DNA of 64,000 nt from Alphaproteobacteria bacterium (GTDB taxonomy: Bacteria > Pseudomonadota > Alphaproteobacteria > Rhizobiales > Rhizobiaceae): the NCBI GenBank assembly GCA_018823835.1, contig JAHJHT010000002.1:682001-746000 (forward strand). Direction: 5' to 3'. Shown one piece after another: positions 55,426 through 62,769 of this stretch; the stretch's first letter is position 1; the number at the start of each line of letters is the position of its first letter. A program made the translations under genes and the position numbers. The notes beneath the pieces are model-generated. The model was not told the DNA's origin and searched no databases. It saw only the letters and a program-made list of their open reading frames with translations.

Positions 55426-56354
55426 CGATGTCGACAGACAGCGCTCAGGAGGATTTCGATTTCTACACCAAGGCACTCGGGCTTCATTCGGTGAAGCGAA
55501 CCGTGCTGTTCGACGGCGTCCTGCCTGTCTATCACCTCTATTACGGCTCGCCCGACGGGGATGCGTCGACCATCATCACTACCTTCCCCTTCCGCAAACC
55601 GGGAATCTACGGCCGACGCGGGACCAATCAGTCGCGCACGATCATGCAGGCAATACCCAAGGGGGCCGCGGATTTCTGGGTCAACCGGCTGAATGCACGC
55701 GGCATCGAGGCCAGCAAGATCACCCGCTTCGGCGCCGACCGTGTGGCTTTCAACCATCCCTGCGGCATCCCGCATGAGCTGGTGGAAAGCGACAGCGACA
55801 CCCGTGCGCCGATCACCAACGAGGCGCAGGGCATCGGCAAGGATCACGGCATCAAGGGGATTTACGGCGCCGTCGTGGCGGTGATGGACCGCACCGCGAT
55901 GGACGACTTCCTGACCATCGCGCTGCCGCTCGCGAAGGAGGCCGACAACCACGAGGGGCTGGTGTTCCGGGTTCCCGACGCGAACGGCGTCAACCAGCGC
56001 GTCGAGGTCATGGTCGACCGCGACAGCGCGCAGGGTACATGGACGCTGGCTGGCGGCACGATCCATCACCTCGCGCTGAACACCGGCGACGAAGAAAACC
56101 AGTTGAAGCTGCGCGCCCATATCGAGGGCCTCGGCTTCACCGATATATCCGAGCAGAAGGACCGCAACTACTTCAAGTCCTGCTATGTCCGCTCGCCTGG
56201 CGGGGCGCTTTTCGAGCTCGCCTGGACGACCCCGGAGGGCTGGGCCAAGGACGAGGCCCCCGGCCAGATCGGCAAGACGCTGGTGTTTCCGCCCTGGTTC
56301 AAGGACCGCGAGGAAGAATTGCGGGCCGGGCTCGAGGAGGCCGAATTTGCATGA
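55395..56354 (+). CDS. VOC-family ring-cleaving dioxygenase (LinE/MhqO-like)
   Basis: A 319-residue vicinal-oxygen-chelate protein with two repeated half-domains. SGYHHLTMSTDSAQEDFDFY marks the first metal His and GGTIHHLALNTGDEEN the second; YVRSPGGALFELAWTTPEGW carries the closing Glu. Proteins of this type cleave hydroquinone or substituted hydroquinones next to a carboxylesterase-like gene. It gives the operon a second ring-cleaving route. It starts within the dioxygenase gene, and its stop overlaps the esterase start by four bases (ATGA). Confidence 0.88.
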   Translation: MARVSGYHHLTMSTDSAQEDFDFYTKALGLHSVKRTVLFDGVLPVYHLYYGSPDGDASTIITTFPFRKPGIYGRRGTNQSRTIMQAIPKGAADFWVNRLNARGIEASKITRFGADRVAFNHPCGIPHELVESDSDTRAPITNEAQGIGKDHGIKGIYGAVVAVMDRTAMDDFLTIALPLAKEADNHEGLVFRVPDANGVNQRVEVMVDRDSAQGTWTLAGGTIHHLALNTGDEENQLKLRAHIEGLGFTDISEQKDRNYFKSCYVRSPGGALFELAWTTPEGWAKDEAPGQIGKTLVFPPWFKDREEELRAGLEEAEFA

Positions 56355-57010
56355 GTGCGAGCGGCGGTCCGCTTAGGATTGGCGCCCGAGGTGCTGAGGC
56401 GAAGGCGGTCTGCGTCTTCGTCCACGGCCGCGGCCAATCGCCGGAGGAGATGCAGGCCAGCGTGCTGGCGCGCCTTTCCGCCTCGGCGGTGGCCTTCGTC
56501 CTACCGCGCGCGCCGGCGGGCGCGTGGTGGGATGCGCGTGCGATCGATCCGCTGACTTCGGTTGCGCGGGCGCAGCTTTCCGCCGCGCTCGACCACCTGG
56601 CGGCTGCCGTAAGCGCGGCGCGCGCGGAACTGCCGGGGCGGCCGCTGCTGCTGGCAGGATTTTCGCAAGGCGCATGCCTGTCGATCGAATATCTCTGTGC
56701 CGGCCTTCCGGCACCGGACGCGCTGGCGGCATTCACCGGCTGCCGCGTCGGCGTTCCCGGGGATGCGCGGAGCGATGCTGCACCGGCCGGCGTGCCGGTC
56801 TACCTGTCGGGCGGCGATGCCGATCCCTGGATTCCGGTGTCGGCATTCGCCGATGCGGCGCAGTCGCTGGGCATCAAGGGCGCGCGCCTGCGCGCGGACC
56901 TCTTCCCGGGGCGGAGCCACGAGGTCTCGGATGCCGAGATCGCCATGCTCGACGACATCCTTGGCGACCTGTCCGCCGGCCGGGGTCCACGCATGGGGGC
57001 GGCGCGATGA
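56351..57010 (+). CDS. phospholipase/carboxylesterase-family hydrolase (MhqD-like)
   Basis: A 219-residue alpha/beta hydrolase of the carboxylesterase/thioesterase family. CVFVHGRGQSPEEMQ forms the oxyanion hole, LLAGFSQGACLSIEYL the nucleophile elbow (Ser), GGDADPWIP the acid and GRSHEVSDAEI the His. Such genes next to a VOC dioxygenase (as in Mhq-type clusters) may hydrolyse ring-cleavage products. It is coupled by ATGA to the dioxygenase gene and again to the maleylacetate reductase gene. Confidence 0.87.
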   Translation: MSASGGPLRIGARGAEAKAVCVFVHGRGQSPEEMQASVLARLSASAVAFVLPRAPAGAWWDARAIDPLTSVARAQLSAALDHLAAAVSAARAELPGRPLLLAGFSQGACLSIEYLCAGLPAPDALAAFTGCRVGVPGDARSDAAPAGVPVYLSGGDADPWIPVSAFADAAQSLGIKGARLRADLFPGRSHEVSDAEIAMLDDILGDLSAGRGPRMGAAR

Positions 57011-58077
57011 TGGACAGTTTCACCTTTCCGGGTCTGACGACGCGGGTGGTCTTCGGCTCCGGCACCATGGAGCGTACCGAAGAGGAAGTCCGGCGCCTCG
57101 GCCACGACAAGGCAATGGTGCTCTCGACGGAACATCAGAAGGAAGATGCCGAAAGACTGGCTGCCAGCCTTGGCGATCTTTCCGCCGGCACCTTTTCCGG
57201 CGCGGTGATGCATACGCCCGTCGAGGTCACCGAAAAGGCCGTCGAAATCTTCCGCACCAGCGGAGCCACTGCCGTGGTCAGCCTTGGCGGCGGCTCGACC
57301 GTCGGGCTCGGCAAGGCCATCGCCCTGCGTACGGGCGCCGATCAGGTGGTGATCCCGACGACCTATGCCGGCTCGGAAATGACCGACATTCTTGGCGAGA
57401 CCTCGGCGGGCGAAAAGACGACGCGCCGCTCGCCGGACATCCGCCCGGAGACGGTCATCTACGATGTCGACCTGACGCTCGGCCTGCCTGTCGAGCTGAC
57501 CGTGACCTCGGCCATGAACGCCATCGCCCATGCGATGGAGGCCCTCTATGCGCCCGACCGCAACCCGGTCACCGTGCTGATGTGCAAGGACGCCATGGCG
57601 GCCTTTCGCGAGGCCATACCCCGGCTGATCGACGATCCGCGGAACCGCACTGCCCGCGCGCAGGCGCTGTATAGCGCGTGGTGCTGCTCGACCGCGCTTG
57701 GGCACAGCTCGATGGCCCTGCATCACAAGCTGGCGCATGTCTTCGGCGGCTCGTTCGACACGCCGCATGCCGAGACCCACGCAATTCTCCTGCCCTACAC
57801 CACCGCCTTCAACGAAGCGGCGGTCCCCGACCTGCTGCGTCCGATCGCTGACGCATTCGGCGGACGCTCGGCAGGCGGCGCGATCTGGGATTTTGCGCAG
57901 TCCGTCGGTTCGCCGCTCAGTCTGAAGGATATCGGCATCCAGGAGACCGATCTCGACCGCGCGGCGACGATCGCCGTGAAGAACGCCTATGCCAATCCAA
58001 GGCCTATCGACCTGGGATCGATAAGGGAACTACTCCAGGCGGCGTGGGAAGCACGCCGTCCGGGGGGCAATGAATAG
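57007..58077 (+). CDS. maleylacetate reductase
   Basis: A 356-residue member of the iron-type alcohol dehydrogenase family that reduces maleylacetate to 3-oxoadipate. Nucleotide-binding SLGGGSTVGLGKAIALRTG and YAGSEMTDILGE, plus the metal-site helices MNAIAHAMEALYAPDRNP and HHKLAHVFGGSFDTPHAETH, follow the maleylacetate reductase pattern and differ from the butanol-type gene at 41693. It is fourth in the operon after the dioxygenases, as expected in a hydroxyquinol or chlorinated-aromatic pathway. Confidence 0.92.
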   Translation: MMDSFTFPGLTTRVVFGSGTMERTEEEVRRLGHDKAMVLSTEHQKEDAERLAASLGDLSAGTFSGAVMHTPVEVTEKAVEIFRTSGATAVVSLGGGSTVGLGKAIALRTGADQVVIPTTYAGSEMTDILGETSAGEKTTRRSPDIRPETVIYDVDLTLGLPVELTVTSAMNAIAHAMEALYAPDRNPVTVLMCKDAMAAFREAIPRLIDDPRNRTARAQALYSAWCCSTALGHSSMALHHKLAHVFGGSFDTPHAETHAILLPYTTAFNEAAVPDLLRPIADAFGGRSAGGAIWDFAQSVGSPLSLKDIGIQETDLDRAATIAVKNAYANPRPIDLGSIRELLQAAWEARRPGGNE

Positions 58078-58098
58078 AGCAAAAGGGAGGACGTACCC

Positions 58099-59370
58099 AT
58101 GATTACAAGACGCACGCTACTGAAGACCTCTGCCGCCGCAGGATTGACCCTGACCGCCTCCGGGCTTGCCGCGCCGAGCATCGCGCAAGGCGCCAAGATC
58201 CGCCTGGGCTACGTATCGCCGCAGACGGGGCCGCTGGCAGGTTTTGCCGAGAGCGACGCCTACAACATCGAGGCCTTTCTCGCTTCGGAGGCCGGCAAGA
58301 ATTTCGAAGTCATCGTCAAGGACAGCCAGTCCAATCCGAACCGTGCGGCCGAGGTGGCCAAGAGCCTGATCATCGATGACGAGATCAACCTGATGCTCGT
58401 CGGCTCGACGCCGGAAAACACCAACCCTGTCGCCACCACCTGCGAGGCGGAGGGCATTCCCGTCATCTCGACCATGGCGCCGTGGCAGCCCTGGTTCATC
58501 GGCCAGCAGGGCAATCCGGGAGACCCGTCGTCCTGGAAGCCATTCGAATTCGCCTATCACTACTTCTGGGGCCTTGAGGATATCATTGCCATCTACACCG
58601 GCATGTGGAAGCAGCTCGACACCAACGGCAAGGTCGGCGGGCTTTTCCCCAACGACGCCGACGGCAACGCCTGGGGCGATCCGAACAATGGCCTGAAGCC
58701 GGGCCTCGATGCGGCCGGCTTCAGCCTCACCGATCCGGGCCGCTATCAGAACCTCACGGACGATTTCACCGCGCAGGTGAATGCGTTCAAGGCGGCAAAC
58801 GCCGAGATCGTCACCGGCGTCGTCATTCCGCCGGACTTCACCACATTCTGGAACCAGGCCCGCCAGCAGGGCTTCAAGCCCAAGGCCGTGACGGTGGCCA
58901 AGGCGATCCTGTTCCCGCAATCGGTCGAGACGCTCGGCGATGCCGGCCATAACCTTTCTTCAGAAGTCTGGTGGTCGGCCTCGCACCCGTTCAAGTCCTC
59001 GGTGACGGGACAGAGCTCGGCCGATCTCGCGGCGGATTTCACCGCCAAGACCGGGCGTCCCTGGACCCAGCCGATCGGCTTTGTCCATTCGCTGTTCGAG
59101 GTGGCGGCGAACGTCATGGGCCGTGTCTCGGACCCGACGGATTCCGAGGCGATCGCCGGCGAAATCGCCGCCACCGACATGGTGACCGTGGTCGGCAAGG
59201 TTTCGTGGAAAGGCGAGGGCCTGCCGCCCTTCGCAGCGAAGAACGTCTGCAAGACGCCGCTCGTCGGCGGCCAGTGGCGGAAGAAGGACGATGGCTTCGA
59301 TCTGGTGATCGTCGAGAACGCCAACGCTCCGGAGATCCCTACCGCGGGCAAGATGGAAGCGCTGAGCTGA
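58099..59370 (+). CDS. branched-chain-type ABC transporter substrate-binding protein
   Basis: A 423-residue periplasmic binding protein of the LivK/aromatic-acid type. It begins with a twin-arginine signal (MITRRTLLKTSAAAGLTLTA, cleavage about residue 30), then IRLGYVSPQTGPLAGFAESD, VGSTPENTNPVATTCEAEGI and WLKPFEFAYHYFW-type tryptophan-rich region. Members of this family in aromatic operons bind aromatic carboxylates or phenolics. A long GC-rich hairpin follows its stop before the first ATPase gene. Confidence 0.92.
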   Translation: MITRRTLLKTSAAAGLTLTASGLAAPSIAQGAKIRLGYVSPQTGPLAGFAESDAYNIEAFLASEAGKNFEVIVKDSQSNPNRAAEVAKSLIIDDEINLMLVGSTPENTNPVATTCEAEGIPVISTMAPWQPWFIGQQGNPGDPSSWKPFEFAYHYFWGLEDIIAIYTGMWKQLDTNGKVGGLFPNDADGNAWGDPNNGLKPGLDAAGFSLTDPGRYQNLTDDFTAQVNAFKAANAEIVTGVVIPPDFTTFWNQARQQGFKPKAVTVAKAILFPQSVETLGDAGHNLSSEVWWSASHPFKSSVTGQSSADLAADFTAKTGRPWTQPIGFVHSLFEVAANVMGRVSDPTDSEAIAGEIAATDMVTVVGKVSWKGEGLPPFAAKNVCKTPLVGGQWRKKDDGFDLVIVENANAPEIPTAGKMEALS

Positions 59371-59377
59371 CACGGCT

Positions 59378-59406
59378 CCGGGGGCGGCGTCCACCGCCGC
59401 CCCCGG
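59378..59406 (+). terminator. intercistronic hairpin after the binding protein gene
   Basis: A perfect 12-bp stem (arms CCGGGGGCGGCG and CGCCGCCCCCGG) with a 5-base loop, starting 8 bases after the binding protein stop. There is no T-run, so partial termination or message protection is likely. Confidence 0.6.
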
Positions 59407-59431
59407 TCCGCGTGGGCAGAGGATTTTACGG

Positions 59432-60148
59432 ATGATACTCAAGCTGGAAAACGTCTCGAAGTCGTTCGGCGCCCTGACGGTTGCGGATGGCGTGACCTTC
59501 TCGGTGCCGCGCGGCGAGGCGTTGGGTATCATCGGCCCGAACGGGGCGGGCAAGTCGACGCTTTTCAACCTGATCACCGGCAACCTTTTGGCAAATGAGG
59601 GGCGTCTCGAATTTCTCGGCGGTGATGTCACCCGCGCCCCGGCAATGCAGCGCGTTCGCATGGGCATCGGCCGGTCGTTCCAGATTCCGCAGCCTTTCGA
59701 GGGCCTGACAGTTTTCGAGAACCTGCTTACCGCCGCCGCTTTCGGCCGCGGTGGACGCGAGGCCGACATGGTCGACGATTGCGCGCGCATTCTCGACGAG
59801 ACGGAGCTGATCAGGAAGGCAAACACCGTCGCCGGGACGCTCAGCCTGCTCGACCGCAAGCGCCTGGAACTCGCCCGCGCGCTGGCGACCGGCCCGGAAC
59901 TCCTGCTGCTCGACGAGATCGCCGGCGGCCTGACGGAAGGCGAGTGCAAGGTGCTGGTTGCGACGATCCGGCAGATCCACGCGCGGGGCACGACGATCAT
60001 CTGGATCGAGCATGTGCTGCACGCCCTCACCTCAGTGGTGGAGCGCCTGCTTGTGCTCGACTTCGGAAAGGTCATCGGCATCGGCGCGCCGGACGAGATC
60101 ATGGCGTCCAAGGACGTGCAGGAGATCTATCTGGGAATTGAGGTCTGA
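59432..60148 (+). CDS. branched-chain-type ABC transporter ATP-binding protein (LivG-like)
   Basis: A 238-residue ATPase: Walker A GPNGAGKSTLFNLIT, Q-loop RSFQIPQPFEGLTV, signature-like GTLSLLDRKRLELARAL and Walker B LLLLDEIAGGLTEGE, typical of LivG. It drives the importer of the upstream binding protein together with the LivF-like ATPase, whose start overlaps its TGA by one base. Confidence 0.93.
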   Translation: MILKLENVSKSFGALTVADGVTFSVPRGEALGIIGPNGAGKSTLFNLITGNLLANEGRLEFLGGDVTRAPAMQRVRMGIGRSFQIPQPFEGLTVFENLLTAAAFGRGGREADMVDDCARILDETELIRKANTVAGTLSLLDRKRLELARALATGPELLLLDEIAGGLTEGECKVLVATIRQIHARGTTIIWIEHVLHALTSVVERLLVLDFGKVIGIGAPDEIMASKDVQEIYLGIEV

Positions 60149-60852
60149 TGCTTCTCGAAACCCATGCTCTTACCGCAAGCTACGGGCAGTTCCGCGCGTT
60201 GTTCGGCGTCGATATCGCCGTTGCGGCAGGCGAATGTGTTGCCGTGATCGGGGCAAATGGCGCCGGCAAGTCGACGCTGATGCGCTCGGTCACCGGCGTC
60301 ATCCGCAACCAGCCCGGCATGGTGCTGCACCGTGGAGAACCGATCGGTGCGCTGACGTCGGCGGAAATCATGAAGCGGGGCATCGCCATGGTGCCCGAAG
60401 GGCGCCGGCTGTTTCCCTCGCTGACGGTCGAGGAAAACCTGCTGATCGGCGGGCAGGCGCGCAAGGCGCCGGGCCCCTGGAACATCGACACGGTTTACGA
60501 CCTCTTCCCGATCCTGCGCGAGCGGCGGAAGAGCCCGGGCACTGCGCTTTCTGGCGGCCAGCAACAGATGGTGGCGATCGGCCGCGGGCTGATGTCGAAC
60601 CCCGAACTGCTGCTTTGCGACGAGATCAGCCTCGGGCTCGCGCCGGTCGTCATCCGCGACATCTACGCGGCGCTGCCGAAGATCCGGGCGAGCGGCGCTG
60701 CCATCGTTCTGGTCGAGCAGGACATCGGCAAGGCGCTGTCTGTCGCCGACCGCGTCTACTGCATGATGGAAGGCCGGGTCACCCTGACGGCGAAGGCTGC
60801 GGAGGTGTCACGCCAGGAGATCCATGCCGCCTATTTCGGAGAGGCGGCATGA
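60148..60852 (+). CDS. branched-chain-type ABC transporter ATP-binding protein (LivF-like)
   Basis: A 234-residue ATPase with Walker A GANGAGKSTLMRSVT, signature LSGGQQQMVAIGRGL, Walker B LLLCDEISLGLAPVV and a switch His replaced by Q in VEQDIGKA, as usual for LivF. It ends in a four-base overlap with the LivH-like permease gene, so both are translated together. Confidence 0.93.
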   Translation: MLLETHALTASYGQFRALFGVDIAVAAGECVAVIGANGAGKSTLMRSVTGVIRNQPGMVLHRGEPIGALTSAEIMKRGIAMVPEGRRLFPSLTVEENLLIGGQARKAPGPWNIDTVYDLFPILRERRKSPGTALSGGQQQMVAIGRGLMSNPELLLCDEISLGLAPVVIRDIYAALPKIRASGAAIVLVEQDIGKALSVADRVYCMMEGRVTLTAKAAEVSRQEIHAAYFGEAA

Positions 60853-61712
60853 TCTGGATCGACACCCTCGTGCAGGGCATCCTGCTCGGCGGCCTCTACG
60901 CCCTGTTCGCGGCAGGACTCAGCCTTGTCTTCGGCATCATGCGCCTGGTCAACCTTGCGCACGGAGACCTGATCGTCTTCGCCGCCTACCTGATCCTGGT
61001 GGGGGTGCAGGTACTGGGCCTATCACCCTGGGTCTCGGCGCTGGTCGCCATGCCGCTGATGTTCGGCTTTGGCTGGCTGCTGCAGACGGTGGTGCTGAAC
61101 CGGGTGCTGGGCAAGGACATCCTGCCGCCGCTGCTCGTTACCTTCGGCCTGTCGGTAACCCTGCAGAACGGACTTCTGGAGGGGTTTTCCGCCGACAGCC
61201 AGCGCATTCCCGCCGGCACCCTGGAAGGGGCGTCCCTCGATCTCGGGCTGGTCACCGTGGGCGTGATGCCGCTCCTGACCTTCGTTTCCGCGGTTGCCGC
61301 GATCCTGGCGTTGAACTGGGTATTCTATCATACACCGCTCGGCCGGTCGTTTCGCGCCACCTCGGACGACCCGGTGGCTGCAGGGCTGATGGGGATCGAG
61401 CCGAAGCGGATCTTCGCCATCGCCACGGGTATTGCCATGGTTGTGGTGACACTGGCCGCCCTCTACCTCGGCATGCGGGCGAACTTTGACCCATCGATCG
61501 GTCCGGCGCGGCTGATCTATGCCTTCGAAGCGGTGATCATCGGCGGCCTCGGCAGCCTGTGGGGGACCCTTGCAGGCGGCATCATCGTCGGCGTCGCGCA
61601 GACGCTCGGCGCGGCGGTGAACCCTGAATGGCAAATCCTGGCAGGCCATATTGCGTTCCTGGCCGTGATGCTGCTCAAGCCGCGGGGCCTGTTTCCCCGG
61701 GCCGTGGATTGA
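60849..61712 (+). CDS. branched-chain-type ABC transporter permease (LivH-like)
   Basis: A 287-residue permease with about eight helices, starting MIWIDTLVQGILLGGLYALF, the LivH pattern. It carries FGIMRLVNLAHGDLIVFAAY and the coupling segment FRATSDDPVAAGLMGIEPKR, then EAVIIGGLGSLWGTLAGGII. It pairs with the LivM-like permease downstream. Confidence 0.93.
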   Translation: MIWIDTLVQGILLGGLYALFAAGLSLVFGIMRLVNLAHGDLIVFAAYLILVGVQVLGLSPWVSALVAMPLMFGFGWLLQTVVLNRVLGKDILPPLLVTFGLSVTLQNGLLEGFSADSQRIPAGTLEGASLDLGLVTVGVMPLLTFVSAVAAILALNWVFYHTPLGRSFRATSDDPVAAGLMGIEPKRIFAIATGIAMVVVTLAALYLGMRANFDPSIGPARLIYAFEAVIIGGLGSLWGTLAGGIIVGVAQTLGAAVNPEWQILAGHIAFLAVMLLKPRGLFPRAVD

Positions 61713-61719
61713 GGGCACC

Positions 61720-62769
61720 ATGTATCGATTGACAACCCGAACCCGCGCCGGAACCGCGACTGCCGTCGCCATCCTCATTCTGGTCGTCGTCGGCGTGATG
61801 TTGCCCGCCTTCGCATCGCGCAGTATGATCCAGGACCTGTTCTTCATCCTCACCATGCTGACGCTGGCCCAGCTTTGGAACCTCCTGGCGGGCTATGGCG
61901 GGCTGGTATCGGTCGGCCAGCAGGCATTCGTCGGCATCGGCGCCTACGCGATGTTCGCGGGCGTGATCCTGCTCGGCTGGGACCCGGTCTGGGCCATTCC
62001 GCTCGGCGGCCTGGCGGCATTCCTGCTGGCCGTTCCAACCGCCTTCTTCGCCTTTCGCCTGCAGGGAGCCTATTTCGCCATCGGCACCTGGGTGATCGCC
62101 GAGGTGACGCGCCTGCTGGTTGCTCAGTGGAAGGCGCTGGGCGGCGGCACCGGCACCTCGCTGCCGCGCGAGGCGACGCGAAACATCATCGGAACCGATG
62201 CGATCCAGGCGCTGTTCGGCGTCCGCGACGCCGCAGCCCGCGACATCCTCGCCTATTGGCTGGCACTGGTGCTGGTCGTCCTCGCCACGGCCGGCATCTA
62301 CTGGCTGTTGCGCAGCCGGCTCGGCCTGGCACTCGCCGCCGTGCGCGACAATGTCGATGCGGCCCAGTCGGTCGGCGTCGATGCGGGAAAGCTCAAATGG
62401 GCCGTGTTCCTGATCGCCGCAGCGGCGACCGGTCTGACCGGCGCGCTGATCTTCATGCAAACGGCCCGGATTTCGCCGGACGCCGCTTTCGCCGTCACGG
62501 ACTGGACCGCGTACGTGATCTTCATCGTCGTCATCGGCGGCATCGGCACCATCGAGGGGCCGATCCTGGGCGTGCTGGTCTTTTACATGCTGCGCTCGGT
62601 GCTGGCCGACTACGGCAGCTGGTACCTGATGACGCTCGGCGTCCTGGCCATCGTCATCATGCTGTTTGCGCCGACGGGACTGTGGGGACTGATTTCGACC
62701 CGCAGCGGGCTGCATCTATTTCCGGTTCGCCGCAGGCTGACCGGCGCGAAGATCGAGGGAGAGAATTGA
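61720..62769 (+). CDS. branched-chain-type ABC transporter permease (LivM-like)
   Basis: A 349-residue permease of the LivM type: LWNLLAGYGGLVSVGQQAFV, FRLQGAYFAIGTWVIAEVTR, SRLGLALAAVRDNVDAAQSV and VIGGIGTIEGPILGVLVFYM. Its TGA shares a base with the ATG of the hydroxylase gene, so the importer and the first enzyme of the route are expressed as one unit. Confidence 0.93.
   Translation: MYRLTTRTRAGTATAVAILILVVVGVMLPAFASRSMIQDLFFILTMLTLAQLWNLLAGYGGLVSVGQQAFVGIGAYAMFAGVILLGWDPVWAIPLGGLAAFLLAVPTAFFAFRLQGAYFAIGTWVIAEVTRLLVAQWKALGGGTGTSLPREATRNIIGTDAIQALFGVRDAAARDILAYWLALVLVVLATAGIYWLLRSRLGLALAAVRDNVDAAQSVGVDAGKLKWAVFLIAAAATGLTGALIFMQTARISPDAAFAVTDWTAYVIFIVVIGGIGTIEGPILGVLVFYMLRSVLADYGSWYLMTLGVLAIVIMLFAPTGLWGLISTRSGLHLFPVRRRLTGAKIEGEN

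Noticed and set aside
56524..58077. Apparent fusion of an unknown domain with maleylacetate reductase
   Set aside because: The extension is the esterase gene read out of phase; the reductase begins at 57007.
59958..61712. Apparent 584-residue frame ending in the LivH-like permease
   Set aside because: Shadow of the two ATPase genes; the true start is at 60849.
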